A DNA stretch of 64,000 bases from Anaerolineae bacterium (GCA_018645405.1 JABGOQ010000099.1:1-64000); one strand, 5' to 3'; shown: positions 40,449-54,120, counted from the stretch's first letter. Numbers and translations: made by a program. Notes: a model not told the origin generated them from the letters alone.

Positions 40449-41900
40449 TTATTCCTGTGAGTTCTTGATATTATTGTACTTTCCTTGCAAGAAAAAATAG
40501 AGGAAAGTGCTTGAAAAGAAAATGGTGAGAAGTGCCGTTGAGTTTCGAGAAAGATAGATTGGCTTTACTTGGTTAAATTCATAAGGGTAAAGCGTAGACC
40601 AATAGGCGAGGGAGAGCATGATGATGAAGAGGGTGTAAATCGCTCTTCTCTTGGCAGAAGCGGGGCGAGGTAAATTATAAAGTAAGAGCATCATTGGAAC
40701 GACAAGAATGGTGAGTTTATAATCGAAGCTCGCGGCGGGAATCATCAATGCGCCGATGGTGACTATCAAAAAAAGATAAGGGTTGAAGCCTTTTTGATTT
40801 TTTTTATAAAAATGAAAAATTATTGCAAGAATAATACCAATAAATAGAATAAGAAAATTTTTCTCGATTAATCCTGCATATTTTGTGGAGATTATCTGCG
40901 CTTCTTCGCTGAGAAAATAGCTGAACCCTGAAATGGATAAATCTTCGTATCTGGAGCTTTGCATATTGGCTCTTTTGAAAATTTGCTCCATAAAATCAGA
41001 AAAAAGTTTGTTGCCTAACACAAAAAGAAGGGAGAAATTGAGCATGGCTAAAGCTATAAATCTTTTAAGGTTGTTTTTTATATCTCGCCAATCTCGCACG
41101 AGCATGATGATAAAAATAATTGGATAGAGCTTTAATTGCACCCCTATTATAAAAAAAATATAGGCAAAATAGCGGTATTTATGTTGATAATGATAAATAT
41201 AGATGGCTAAAAGTATAAAAAAGAAAGCAATTACGTTAAATTGCCCGCGCTCTAATTCAAATTGAAATCCGTAAGAAAAAAGTCCAACCACGCCCAAAAG
41301 CGCAAGAATACCATATTCTTTTTTGCGCAAAAAATATAAGGGAAGCCAAAAAACCGAGACCGCATAACTCAAAATCGTAATTAGCGTCAAAACTTTATAA
41401 TAGGTGGGATAGCCCAAAATAATAAAGGGTGTAAAAAGAGCCAGCGCAAAAGGCGTATAAGGGACAATGCCATCGGCGTAGGGTGAAACGCCATCGGTTA
41501 GCCAAGTGTTGATATGGCTCACCGTCATTTCTACATCAAATCCGATATAAGGTGTCCAGGCATTGGGGATATATTTTTGAAAATACTGAATATGGGTTTC
41601 AGTAAGAAAAATCGGGGAGATGAAGAAGAGAATATATAGAAGCAAAAAAGTTGTAATGAGCCAAAAAATCATGGGTATTTCTAAAATTTTGCCAAATATA
41701 TTGCTAAATTCTTTTTTCTCTGATTTTATTGTCTGCAATCCTACGCCAATAATGATGAAGGCTATGCCAATTTCTATGCTCAAAATTTGTGCGGCACCAA
41801 ATATATTTCCAGCTTGCCCTGCGCCAAAAGAATCAGAAAATAAAGGGAAAAGGATAAAAAATATGCCGAGGGCTAGAAAAATCAGCGTGCTTTTCTTCAT
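40449..41900 (-). CDS. GT87/DUF2029-type membrane mannosyltransferase-like protein
   Basis: A 483-residue protein with about 12 membrane segments. The GT87 signature ERGQFNVIAFFF with following Tyr-rich helix and GVQLKLYPIIF lies about residues 215-260. The outer loop DVEMTVSHINTWL and DGVSPYADGIVPYTPF holds acidic residues expected at the active site. In actinobacteria the family transfers mannose from polyprenyl phosphate to lipoglycans. It starts the block upstream of the SDR, and 3 bases separate the two genes. The sugar is unknown. Confidence 0.75.
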   Translation of the reverse strand: MKKSTLIFLALGIFFILFPLFSDSFGAGQAGNIFGAAQILSIEIGIAFIIIGVGLQTIKSEKKEFSNIFGKILEIPMIFWLITTFLLLYILFFISPIFLTETHIQYFQKYIPNAWTPYIGFDVEMTVSHINTWLTDGVSPYADGIVPYTPFALALFTPFIILGYPTYYKVLTLITILSYAVSVFWLPLYFLRKKEYGILALLGVVGLFSYGFQFELERGQFNVIAFFFILLAIYIYHYQHKYRYFAYIFFIIGVQLKLYPIIFIIMLVRDWRDIKNNLKRFIALAMLNFSLLFVLGNKLFSDFMEQIFKRANMQSSRYEDLSISGFSYFLSEEAQIISTKYAGLIEKNFLILFIGIILAIIFHFYKKNQKGFNPYLFLIVTIGALMIPAASFDYKLTILVVPMMLLLYNLPRPASAKRRAIYTLFIIMLSLAYWSTLYPYEFNQVKPIYLSRNSTALLTIFFSSTFLYFFLQGKYNNIKNSQE

Positions 41901-42004
41901 TTAAAAACCTATTTGCTGGGATGAGATGCACCGCGTCGCGCATGGTTTGGGCTTGTGTGCTGTGACCCAAATATTTACGCAGAGAGAATCTTTGTCGCGC
42001 GCCC

Positions 42005-43522
42005 CTACTCAACCTTGCGATACAAATTGCCTAAGCCTGATTTTTGGATTGGCTCTAGTCCTTCTGTCATCATCTCTAACCATGCCTGAAACTCAGGGAT
42101 TTCAGCATAATCTGGGAAAAATATCGCTAAAGTATCATCGCCATTTCGAATACTTTCTGGTTGCTCATCCCAAAGCCGATATGCGGCACGCCCTGTCCAA
42201 AAAAAGACTGCGGGGGGTTGATTTGTGTAAATGTCAATATCTGCGGGCAAGTCACAAATTTGCGCCATCACCACTGATTCGCTCCAACGCCACGATGCAA
42301 ATCCCGTTGCAGATTCTTGTAATACGGGAACCGTACGAATTTGGGCAATTAATGATGAGCCGATGAAAAAAAGTATAAGTCCAGACGCAAAAATGCGCGA
42401 GGCTATTTTACCTTGTTGATAGAGCCTGTGGATAAAATAGACCAAGATCACAAAAATCGCCAAATATACAGGGGATAGTATGCGATCGTTTAGTGGTGTT
42501 GCGGCATCAAAGAACGAGAGTGAAACGAGCAATGAGCTCATATAGCTAAAGATATATAGTATTGTAAGAAAAGAGATAATTTCTGGGGGACGATTTTCTT
42601 TTGCGTTGAGAAAGTATCTAATGCTTCGTGAAAGTAGCCAAAAGAGCAACACAAGGGCAATGCAAGAAAGAATAATGCCCAACAAAAGATAATTTTCAAT
42701 CCAGTTTTGGTGAAGTTCTGGTAAAGAAATAAGAAAGGAGAAAAACTCAGCAAATCCACGCTGGATATTTTCAAGGCTGACAGGATGCCACTCGATGGCG
42801 CGATTTGTTGCTGTTCCGCTGATTAATTTATTGCGTAACATCCAGACAAGGATAGGTGGCAAAGTGCCAGCAAGGAAATAAGCTAAAGAAGTGAAACGCT
42901 TACGCCATGTAGGACGCAGAATAAAAATAGCGATGATAAATGTTGCGATTAATGAAAGTGCGGCGTAACGGGTGAGATAAGAAAGACCTGTTAGGGTGCC
43001 TGCAATTACGAGCCATTTGCTTTGCTTATTAGCAATCTCGCTAAATGCTCTATAAAAAGCCGAAAATGCCAACAAACTCACCAAAATATAAAGTGGTTCA
43101 CTCAAGGCTTGGGCATGAAGGCGTAAAAGAGCCGTATTTGATAGAAATAAAATGGAAAGAAAAATGCCCACAAGTCGGGATTTGGTCATCTTATAGCCGA
43201 GCAAAGCCAATATCCCTGCATTTGCGCCAAAGACGAGAATGTTGAGAACACGCGCACTTCTGTAAGGATCAATTTTCAGGATAGTGCTAATTACAGCTAG
43301 ACTAAATGAAAAGAAAGGAGGCCAATGCGTGATTGGTTCTAATCCCGTTGCAAGCCAGATGCGTGTGAATCCTTGCCCTGCTAACAAGGCGCGTGAGGCA
43401 GCAATGTAGGAGATGGCATCATCTGTCAGGCCGAGACCGTGCGGGGTGCTGATTGCCAGCAACCAAATCCCAGTCGCAGTGAGCAAGCCTAAAACAAGAG
43501 CGAATGCGGTTTTTCTATCCAT
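42005..43522 (-). CDS. GT39-like membrane glycosyltransferase
   Basis: A 505-residue GT-C protein with about 11 membrane segments. The first outer loop is GLGLTDDAISYI (about residues 29-40), with the acidic pair at the catalytic position. THWPPFFS follows the second loop, a PP motif common in bacterial GT39 proteins. A soluble C-terminal domain of about 90 residues ends YRKVE. It is not close to the paralogue pair at 16880/20958. The gene lies downstream of sat-cysC, separated by a strong palindrome. Confidence 0.78.
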   Translation of the reverse strand: MDRKTAFALVLGLLTATGIWLLAISTPHGLGLTDDAISYIAASRALLAGQGFTRIWLATGLEPITHWPPFFSFSLAVISTILKIDPYRSARVLNILVFGANAGILALLGYKMTKSRLVGIFLSILFLSNTALLRLHAQALSEPLYILVSLLAFSAFYRAFSEIANKQSKWLVIAGTLTGLSYLTRYAALSLIATFIIAIFILRPTWRKRFTSLAYFLAGTLPPILVWMLRNKLISGTATNRAIEWHPVSLENIQRGFAEFFSFLISLPELHQNWIENYLLLGIILSCIALVLLFWLLSRSIRYFLNAKENRPPEIISFLTILYIFSYMSSLLVSLSFFDAATPLNDRILSPVYLAIFVILVYFIHRLYQQGKIASRIFASGLILFFIGSSLIAQIRTVPVLQESATGFASWRWSESVVMAQICDLPADIDIYTNQPPAVFFWTGRAAYRLWDEQPESIRNGDDTLAIFFPDYAEIPEFQAWLEMMTEGLEPIQKSGLGNLYRKVE

Positions 43523-43530
43523 AAAAAGAA

Positions 43531-43602
43531 AAACCTGACAGGTATACCCGCTCTGATGGGATTACAAATCCAGCTAGAGCAGGAAGAAAACCTGTCAGGT
43601 TT
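43531..43602. repeat. AACCTGACAGGT inverted repeat, possible sat-cysC terminator
   Basis: Perfect 13-bp arms (43531-43543 and 43590-43602), AAACCTGACAGGT and its complement, enclose about 46 bases. It begins 9 bases after the stop of sat-cysC on the minus strand. Confidence 0.75.
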
Positions 43603-43610
43603 AGGGTAAA

Positions 43611-47388
<3,778 letters not shown>

Positions 47389-47481
47389 TTTATTACAAGG
47401 TTAGTTTCTGAATAGTTGTGAAGACCGTGCTTTTCTGCTCAACCTAAAATATATTGAGAAAATCTTTCGTATATTTATACC

Positions 47482-49197
47482 TTATCCGTTCATAAACCAG
47501 TGTGCGCCATAGAGATTGATGGCGATACTGGCAATAACCAGCAATTGAAAATGCCAAGGTGTTTTTTTCTTGAAGCCCACGGCGAGCAGAACCATAAGGG
47601 GGGTGAGAAAATCGAGAATATATCTGTAGCCAAATTGGTGCGCGCCTGTATTGTGATAAAGGCTGAGTAACCCGACCGTGAGGAAGACAGCTGTCCAAGA
47701 ACCGATGATCCACCAGTCTTTTGAATAGCGGCGAAAGAGGTAAATGAGAGCAGGTGTGGTCAGAAAGATGCTCATTCCTGTTGCGGAGGGTTCGATGAGC
47801 CAGCGTCCATCTGGATTCCAGAATGGCAATTTAAAAAGCATTACTTGTAAGTTAGTGGGGATGAAGTGGGCAGAGAATGTACCCCATGTTTGGACATTAT
47901 GAACAATTTCTGGTCCTGCGTTAACAGTGACGTAGCCAAAGTCAAAGAAGTTTTCAAAGCGGAGGTAATTATAGATGAGCAAGCCTATGATAGCTAAGCC
48001 GATAGAGGGGAGCGTTTTAGCTATCCATTGCACAGCTTCCTTGAGCGTTACTTCTCCATTTTCTTCTTTTTTTATTTGCATGGCTATTGCAAAATAGAAA
48101 GAAGAGGTCATTATTCCTGTTGGGCGGGCCATGATAGCAATGGCAATCAGTGCGCCAATAAGCCAGGCAGATCTTTTTCGAAGCGTGGCATAGGCTGCGA
48201 GGGCGAGAAATAAAAGTGTGAGAATTTGGCTAAAATACCAGCCGCGCCCGCTGATGCCCATCCAAAGGTGAGGGGTGCCAAAAAGAAACAAAGTGATGAG
48301 AATGAAAATGCTGCGCGTAGAAAGGGAAATCCATTTGCGGGCATTGAGTTCTTTTAGAATCAGAAATAAAAGCACGCCGTTTATTGCGCTAGCGACCATC
48401 GACAAATAACTTGTGCTGATATTTGCCGCCCCGACAAAATAAGCAAGGGGCATCATTAGAATAGCAGGTAGGGGCGGCATGGGGGCATACCAATTCCCCT
48501 TATAGAGAGTTAGGTCATGCGTATAAGGCGGGTTTTCTATGTAGAGTTTCCCTTGTATGAATTGCTCTGCAAGCAAATCGAAAAATGAATACTTAGTTTT
48601 GCCAACCCACCCGATCAGGGCGGCGAAATGGGCGTAGAGAAAAAAAATGATAATAAATAATCCGAAAACAGTCAATGCTTGATCCAAACGTGCAATCAGT
48701 TGAGAATTACTCTCTTCTTCTGACATAATCGCTCGTAAAAGGATAATGAAAAGGAGATTCGAAAAAAAGAGCCATCCAATAATGCTGCTTAAGCGTGCGC
48801 TAAAAGGTTCAAGAAAAGATAAAGGGCGAATAATTGGCGGGATAGAGAGCAACAAAAATGTGGCTGTAAATATCAAAACTGCATATAAGGTGACTATGAT
48901 GCCGATATTGTATCTTACGATAAGGCCAGAAATTTTCGTTTTTAGTTTTTTCTGCCAACTCCCAAATTCAAATATTGAGAGAAGGATTATGCCGATATTG
49001 AAAAGTAGGAGAAACAGAAAAATGAGGGCTATCAATACTCGTGATGTTGATAATCCGAATATAAGTTGATTGTTTGGCTCTGAGCGCGGCAGAACGAAAA
49101 TGACAAATAGAATCATCCCAACGATGGCATTTACCCCTAGAGAAATGGGGATGATGTTTTTTTCTTTTAGGTGAAATTTTCTGGAACGGAAAGACAT
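47482..49197 (-). CDS. GT-C-like membrane protein with PPLPA loop
   Basis: A 571-residue protein with about 13 membrane segments. An N-terminal extension of four helices (to about residue 150) precedes the GT-C part. In it an outer loop carries THDLTLYKGNWYAPMPPLPAIL (its YKGNWYAPMPPLPA core lies near residue 235), a motif of bacterial GT39-like proteins that have a DxxxYKGxxYxxxPPxPA loop. The active-site Asp would be the one before LTLYKG. It ends with a membrane helix, without the soluble tail of its neighbours. The sugar is unknown. Confidence 0.7.
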   Translation of the reverse strand: MSFRSRKFHLKEKNIIPISLGVNAIVGMILFVIFVLPRSEPNNQLIFGLSTSRVLIALIFLFLLLFNIGIILLSIFEFGSWQKKLKTKISGLIVRYNIGIIVTLYAVLIFTATFLLLSIPPIIRPLSFLEPFSARLSSIIGWLFFSNLLFIILLRAIMSEEESNSQLIARLDQALTVFGLFIIIFFLYAHFAALIGWVGKTKYSFFDLLAEQFIQGKLYIENPPYTHDLTLYKGNWYAPMPPLPAILMMPLAYFVGAANISTSYLSMVASAINGVLLFLILKELNARKWISLSTRSIFILITLFLFGTPHLWMGISGRGWYFSQILTLLFLALAAYATLRKRSAWLIGALIAIAIMARPTGIMTSSFYFAIAMQIKKEENGEVTLKEAVQWIAKTLPSIGLAIIGLLIYNYLRFENFFDFGYVTVNAGPEIVHNVQTWGTFSAHFIPTNLQVMLFKLPFWNPDGRWLIEPSATGMSIFLTTPALIYLFRRYSKDWWIIGSWTAVFLTVGLLSLYHNTGAHQFGYRYILDFLTPLMVLLAVGFKKKTPWHFQLLVIASIAINLYGAHWFMNG

Positions 49198-49227
49198 GTG
49201 TTTTCCTTGATACGAATTGCGCGATAC

Positions 49228-50760
49228 TTAAGGAGCACTAAAATCATAACGGTATACAGAGGCACCTTCTACATTATATTGCTCTTCTATGCTTCCGTAT
49301 TGGTTCAAATATTCGACATAAAAAGTTTCCATATCACCTTCGCAGCCCCCACAATCAACAATATGAGAAAAGATGACCCAAACGCGGCTATGTCCGTTGA
49401 GTTTGTTGTTAACATGTTTATAAAATTGTGTAAGGGCTTGTGTATTGCCTAAATCCAGCCCAGTGATGATGCTTTCTCCTTCTAGTCCGTAAAAGGGGGC
49501 GTAATAATTAAAGGAAGGGCGTGCACCGTGATATATATAGACTATGTCATCTTCATTTCTGTTTTCGCTGACGTACGTCAAGACAGGTTTAATATGTGCT
49601 CCCAATCTCGGAGAAAGAAAATTATCAATGGCTCCATTTACAGGAGTCCAAGCTATGAATAGAACAAGAGCAAAATAAGTAATAATTGCTGCGTTGTGAT
49701 TCCACTGATTAATAAATATGTAGATACGCCCAGCTCCCTCGGCGAGGAGCAAAATGATGATAGGGATTAAGAACAGAGCCAAACGCCCACGAATGGGATA
49801 GATTTGCATAGCGGAAGCTAGAGAAACGATGGAAACAGGGACAATGATGATGAGAGCCTTATACCAATCTTTAAAGAAATAAGATATAACCCCGATAATA
49901 ATTAGCGCGGTAGAAAGCCAAAGAAGTTTTTCACTATCTAATCCCCAAGATGTACTCTGCAATAAGGATGTATAGGTTTTGATGAACCATCCCCAATCTT
50001 TCCATGGTGGGATGGGCATAAAGGCATTTCGCCAATAATGTTTCAACGATTCGTCTGCTGCTAGAGAGCGTAGCGAGATGAGATATGTGGAGCCGAAAGA
50101 AACTATCCACACGACACCCATGCCCAACATCCAGGAAAGACGTGTGTAGCTTTTTTTGAGAAACTTTTCAAGGGCAAGTACCAAGCCAATTCCTGCGGCG
50201 ACAAAAGCCCCCGGATGAGATATCCAAATAAGAAAAAAGCCAACAACAGCAAGCATGATAATGTCTTTTTTCTTTGCATCTTCTCCAAGAGAACGAAAGG
50301 CTAGGTAAATCAATAAGACGACTGCCATAACATCGCTGGCGTATTGTTTTAGGTCAGAGGCGTAATATACCAAAGACCACGAAGTTGCGAAGATAAGCAA
50401 GAAAAGGTACCCGCCTACGCCAAGGTATTCTTTGGCAAGACGATAAGCAAGATAGGTTGCGAGCAAACCTGAAAGGATTGGGATAAGACGCAAAATATAA
50501 TCTTCGTTCCCGAAAAGGAGGGTGAAGGTTTTTGTTATGAGCAAAAATCCGATCGGTGCGCCTTGATCGTAATCCAAAGGTTGGAGGAGTTCTGCAAAAG
50601 TACGATTAATGATATTAAGTGCGAGATTGGCTTCGTCGTGCCAAAGAGAGCGATTGGCGATATATTGTTGTAAACGAAAAATGACCCCCAAGGAGATCAG
50701 CGTCCACCAAATATAATCTGACTTGAGAAAGAATTTCAGCCGATTCCACAAAGAGCACAT
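49228..50760 (-). CDS. GT39-like membrane glycosyltransferase at the end of the locus
   Basis: A 510-residue GT-C protein with about 11 membrane segments. The first outer loop is SLWHDEANLAL (about residues 38-48), with the HDE signature, followed by DQGAPIGFLLI with the AP motif of the second loop. The soluble C-terminal domain of about 130 residues has a Cys pair (VDCGGCEGD). It is the most upstream gene of the minus-strand glycan run that ends at 11508. The gap of 250 bases before it contains an inverted repeat and the terminator of lgt. Confidence 0.8.
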   Translation of the reverse strand: MCSLWNRLKFFLKSDYIWWTLISLGVIFRLQQYIANRSLWHDEANLALNIINRTFAELLQPLDYDQGAPIGFLLITKTFTLLFGNEDYILRLIPILSGLLATYLAYRLAKEYLGVGGYLFLLIFATSWSLVYYASDLKQYASDVMAVVLLIYLAFRSLGEDAKKKDIIMLAVVGFFLIWISHPGAFVAAGIGLVLALEKFLKKSYTRLSWMLGMGVVWIVSFGSTYLISLRSLAADESLKHYWRNAFMPIPPWKDWGWFIKTYTSLLQSTSWGLDSEKLLWLSTALIIIGVISYFFKDWYKALIIIVPVSIVSLASAMQIYPIRGRLALFLIPIIILLLAEGAGRIYIFINQWNHNAAIITYFALVLFIAWTPVNGAIDNFLSPRLGAHIKPVLTYVSENRNEDDIVYIYHGARPSFNYYAPFYGLEGESIITGLDLGNTQALTQFYKHVNNKLNGHSRVWVIFSHIVDCGGCEGDMETFYVEYLNQYGSIEEQYNVEGASVYRYDFSAP

Positions 50761-50803
50761 AGTATCCTATTTCTTCTTTTAAAAAAACATTTAAAATAGT
50801 CTC

Positions 50804-50869
50804 AGCAATTCCAAATTGGGACGAATTTGAGACAAGTATGCTCATCACGGAGTCATATTTGGAATTGCT
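50804..50869. repeat. AGCAATTCCAAAT inverted repeat
   Basis: Perfect 13-bp arms (50804-50816 and 50857-50869) enclose 40 bases. It lies between the promoter side of the glycan run and lgt, in an otherwise empty gap. Confidence 0.75.
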
Positions 50870-50953
50870 AAAATTGCCTTCCTATAGTTTATATTGTACT
50901 CTAATCACGGCATAACCCTGCCACAATTTGTATGCAATACTCTTTTTTTTAGT

Positions 50954-50983
50954 AAAAAGAGATTGACTTGAGCCAATCTCTTT
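50954..50983 (-). terminator. Terminator of lgt
   Basis: AAAGAGATTG (50956-50965) pairs with CAATCTCTTT (50974-50983). On the minus strand the stem is followed by a T run. It is 28 bases beyond the lgt stop. Confidence 0.8.
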
Positions 50984-51010
50984 ACTATCAAGGAAAATCT
51001 GTTTTTGCTC

Positions 51011-51922
51011 TTACCTTCCCCTTCTCTTCCTTTTCTTCTTTTCAGGAGATGGGGAGATCGCGGGGGCAATTTTATAATTTTCTGCCCATTTTTCAGCAAA
51101 GGGAACTTTCAGAACTTTATAGCGAACCAAGAGCATTATCACGCCAACAAGAGCCATCACTCCTGCAACAACGCGCGTGATGCTCGTATCCGTTCCGGGG
51201 ATGCGAGGTTGATCGGGGCGGAAGGCTTCGAGGAGGACACGCCCGATCCCTGCGAGGATCAGCCATGCAGAAAAAGCTGTGCCTGGTTTATCTTTTTCAG
51301 GGTTACGACGGAGCCACCACAAGATCAATCCTGCGGCGAGGAAGTTCCAAATCATTTCGTAGGCAAAGGCTGGATGAAAACGTGTCGATTCTGGGAAAAG
51401 ACTCATATCGCTGTATTGAGAGAGACGATGTGATGAATCAATCGGGATTCCCCACGAAAGTGTGGTCGGTTGCCCATAAAGTTCCTGATTAATGAAGTTG
51501 GCTGGGCGCGCAACGGCTTGCCCGATCAGAGCGGCTGGCGTGAGGGCATCGAGGAGTAACCAGAGATCAAGTTTGTGTTTTCTAGCATACCAATATAAAG
51601 CTGCCGCACCAAATAACAGCCCCCCGTAAAAGTGCAAGCCACCTTGAGGGATATTAAGTATCTGACCGGGATTCTCCATATAGTAGGGATTCCCGCCCAA
51701 GGTCGCGTTCGCCACGTACCAGAGACGCGCACCCAAAATCCCAACGGGAAGCAGGATGACAAGCGCATCCCAGAGATACTCTGCATTTTCTCCACGACGG
51801 GCCATCTCTTTTGATGCAACCCATGTTCCAGCTAGCGCACCAGACATGACAAGAACGCCATACCAGCGTAGTGCAAATTCTATACTACCGATATTGAATG
51901 AAAAGATAACAGGATCAATCAT
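51011..51922 (-). CDS. lgt: Prolipoprotein diacylglyceryl transferase
   Basis: A 303-residue, seven-helix membrane enzyme that puts diacylglyceryl on the lipobox Cys of prelipoproteins. The family motifs are present: GARLWYV, GLHFYGGLLFG, RPANFINQELYG (with the conserved Asn/Glu) and GIGRVLLEAFR near the C-terminus. The ATG at 51922 follows AGAGG with 5 bases between and is preferred to a GTG two codons upstream. A long basic tail (KKKRKRRGR) ends the protein. Its substrates in this window would include the three lipoproteins at 5717, 6494 and 52917. Confidence 0.95.
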   Translation of the reverse strand: MIDPVIFSFNIGSIEFALRWYGVLVMSGALAGTWVASKEMARRGENAEYLWDALVILLPVGILGARLWYVANATLGGNPYYMENPGQILNIPQGGLHFYGGLLFGAAALYWYARKHKLDLWLLLDALTPAALIGQAVARPANFINQELYGQPTTLSWGIPIDSSHRLSQYSDMSLFPESTRFHPAFAYEMIWNFLAAGLILWWLRRNPEKDKPGTAFSAWLILAGIGRVLLEAFRPDQPRIPGTDTSITRVVAGVMALVGVIMLLVRYKVLKVPFAEKWAENYKIAPAISPSPEKKKRKRRGR

Positions 51923-51987
51923 AAACACCTCTTTATTTTGAATGGGCGGATTATATCATCGCTTGCCTAGGGGATTTATGCTATGCC

Positions 51988-52635
51988 TTACTTTTTCCCC
52001 AGAATTTTCTCTAATTGGTCTTCTTTTTTCACGCGCATCCGAATAGCGATGGGAGCATCTAAAAAGCGTTGAATAGCACTTTCGATTAAGTCAGGGTTGT
52101 AATGGTCGCGATACATATCCAGTATTGTTACCCTTTCACCTTCATATTTTTCTACACGAACAGAGTCTCCGGTTTGGACGCTGCCGTCTTTTAACACACG
52201 GCAATAGAGACCGGGACGCTCTGCCTTACGAAATTTCTTTACAAACTGTGAGTCTTCCATACGGGCGGAAAAAGTTTTACACGGTATTCGCGGCGCGGAT
52301 ACTTCTAAACTGACTTCGCCGATATGTAGAATATCGCCAATGAAAAAATTCGCACTCTCAAGCTCGCTAATCGTTAGATTCTCGCCGAAGACGCCGGGAG
52401 AAAGCTCGCGTCCCAGTACCTTTCACCACCAATCATAATCAGTATCTCCATAAATATAGACAGCTTGGTCAACGCCACCATGATGTTTTTTGCTCATGAT
52501 GACATCGCCTTCTAACCCCGATCTGCCAATTTCTACGCTTTTGTTAGTAGGGATTTTGAAAATGCCGGTTTTTTCTTTATAGAGTTTTCGTTGAACAGTT
52601 CCTGCTTTACCAATATTAACGCTAATGAGTTTCAT
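51988..52635 (-). pseudogene. MOSC-domain protein interrupted by one in-frame TGA
   Basis: Reading from 52635, the first 70 codons (MKLISVNIGKAGTVQ...) and the stretch from 52422 to 51988 form one open frame apart from a single TGA at 52423-52425. Across the stop the protein reads DTDYDWW, stop, KVLGRELSPGVFGENL, which is the usual YiiM-type MOSC sequence without a gap. The conserved Cys lies in RIPCKTFSARM, after the stop. 215 residues in all, the normal YiiM length. It could be a young pseudogene, a sequencing error or a recoded stop. MOSC proteins bind molybdenum cofactor or carry sulfur; activity here is unsure. Confidence 0.8.
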
Positions 52636-52856
52636 TTATAACTCCGCTTATAATTTTAGAAAAAGATAGCCTTTTATGGAATAAGAATGGCTGTAAAGAT
52701 GATACCCCAAAGCTATGAGTGTTGTTGAGATAGTGATTAGAAAGTAAGCGCCTAAGACATCTGCGAGTGAATTATTATTTTAGGACGAATGAAAAGAATA
52801 AACTCTTACCCTCCCCCCAAAACATCTTCCTTAGAACACTTTGGTTGATTTCACAT

Positions 52857-52886
52857 AAAAAAGCACTCTGCGCAGAGTGCTTTTTT
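52857..52886 (-). terminator. Terminator of the large lipoprotein gene
   Basis: The 30 bases 52857-52886 are a perfect palindrome (A6, GCACTCTGCGCAGAGTGC, T6). It lies 30 bases beyond the lipoprotein stop on the minus strand. The gap 52636-52856 holds nothing else I can identify. Confidence 0.85.
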
Positions 52887-52916
52887 ATGAATATGGGTTT
52901 CTAATTTGAGATTATT

Positions 52917-53993
52917 TTATTCACTTACATAGATTGTCTCAAAGGGAGAATCAATTTCACATACTACAATATTGTCAAAGGTATAAACAGAATTTGATCC
53001 ATCAAACAAATGCACCTCCAATCCAATTGTTCCTGGCTCCATAAGTTGTGGGTCTGTATAAGAATTTTTCTTTTCACCATCAACCCATACTTCTGTTGTC
53101 TCACCAAAGGTGCTGATTTCAAAGAGGTACCACTGCTCTTCTTGGGGGCTAAAAGAGGAGCCGCTAACACTAAAGTGACCAACCTCATAATGCAAACGAG
53201 AGAGATCAAGCATAGCGGGGCCCCCATACTGAATAATATAACGCCAGTCGCCAGTTTCGGTCCCAGCATGGCGCCAGTTTAAGAAGGCATCATTATCATT
53301 GCCAACGATTTTTGTTCTTAGTCGCCAGACAGCATTGCTATAAGGTTCTAAACCCTCATAAAAGTAACTGTCGGTTGCGAAATTAGCGGCCTGAGAAGCA
53401 GTGAGAACAAAATTGCCAGGCTCATCCTCAACAAGTGCCCAACCATTCTGCGCATTGAATTCTAATGCAGCAGTAATATTGCTCCAGCCTTGAGCCTTGC
53501 CATCCTGGAAATCTTCGATGAGTAAAGGTTTTTCTCCTTGGGCACAGGCTTCTGAGGGCAATAGACCAAAAGGATCGCGCTCCAAAGTAAACTTAACTTC
53601 GTTAGCACCACGTTCAATGGTCTGAGATAATTCTCCTGAAAAATATCCCTGCCCCTGAACTGAAAGGGAAATCATTTCTTCGGGCAAATTCCCCCATGAA
53701 ACCTGACCATTTTCATCACTAGATTGGGTTGCTTTTTCATCTTCTTCACCCAACTCAGCAAGCATAACAGAGGCACCTGAGATTGGATTACCGTCTGCAT
53801 CTACTACCGTAAAAGTTAAATCATAAGGGATTGGCGTTGGTGTTGATGTTGGTAATGGCGTAGAAGTTGGCTCAGGAGTTGCTGTCCACGTCGAGGCAGT
53901 CATGGTTGCAATTTCTTCTGGTGAAGGTCCACACCCTGCAAGAAACACCATAACAAAGATAAGTAGAAAAAAAACAGTGTGATTAGGTTTCAT
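52917..53993 (-). CDS. Lipoprotein with peptidase-regulatory-like and concanavalin-like domains
   Basis: A 358-residue secreted lipoprotein. The signal peptide ends in lipobox LAGC (Cys about residue 22), then a Thr/Pro/Ser-rich linker to about residue 55. Residues 56-140 (DLTFTVVDADGNPISGASV...) form a carboxypeptidase-regulatory-like beta-sandwich. Residues about 165-350 resemble a concanavalin/LamG-type domain with RWRHAG-like and VWVDGEKK strands. The start at 53993 follows AAGGAGG, a strong site, and is preferred to a start 12 codons upstream. Likely a surface carbohydrate- or matrix-binding protein; no enzyme motif is seen. Confidence 0.8.
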   Translation of the reverse strand: MKPNHTVFFLLIFVMVFLAGCGPSPEEIATMTASTWTATPEPTSTPLPTSTPTPIPYDLTFTVVDADGNPISGASVMLAELGEEDEKATQSSDENGQVSWGNLPEEMISLSVQGQGYFSGELSQTIERGANEVKFTLERDPFGLLPSEACAQGEKPLLIEDFQDGKAQGWSNITAALEFNAQNGWALVEDEPGNFVLTASQAANFATDSYFYEGLEPYSNAVWRLRTKIVGNDNDAFLNWRHAGTETGDWRYIIQYGGPAMLDLSRLHYEVGHFSVSGSSFSPQEEQWYLFEISTFGETTEVWVDGEKKNSYTDPQLMEPGTIGLEVHLFDGSNSVYTFDNIVVCEIDSPFETIYVSE

Positions 53994-54060
53994 TTTGTCC
54001 TCCTTGACAAATCTCTTTTTGGATAGCATATAAGCAGTAATGCTAATAGAGAGATCCCTC

Positions 54061-54076
54061 TATACTATTTAGTATA
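54061..54076. promoter_or_regulatory. Palindrome between divergent lipoprotein and rsmI genes
   Basis: TATACTA-TT-TAGTATA is a 16-base perfect palindrome. Each half offers a TATACT that could be a -10 box, one for each direction. It may be an overlapping promoter pair or an operator. Confidence 0.4.
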
Positions 54077-54120
54077 CAGAATATAGAATTCAGATACAAG
54101 AGAAAAATGGGGAATTCCAT

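Noticed and set aside
51988-52635. Selenocysteine at the in-frame TGA of the MOSC gene
   Set aside because: The position follows a Trp-Trp pair and is not the conserved Cys site; no SECIS-like hairpin was evident directly downstream.
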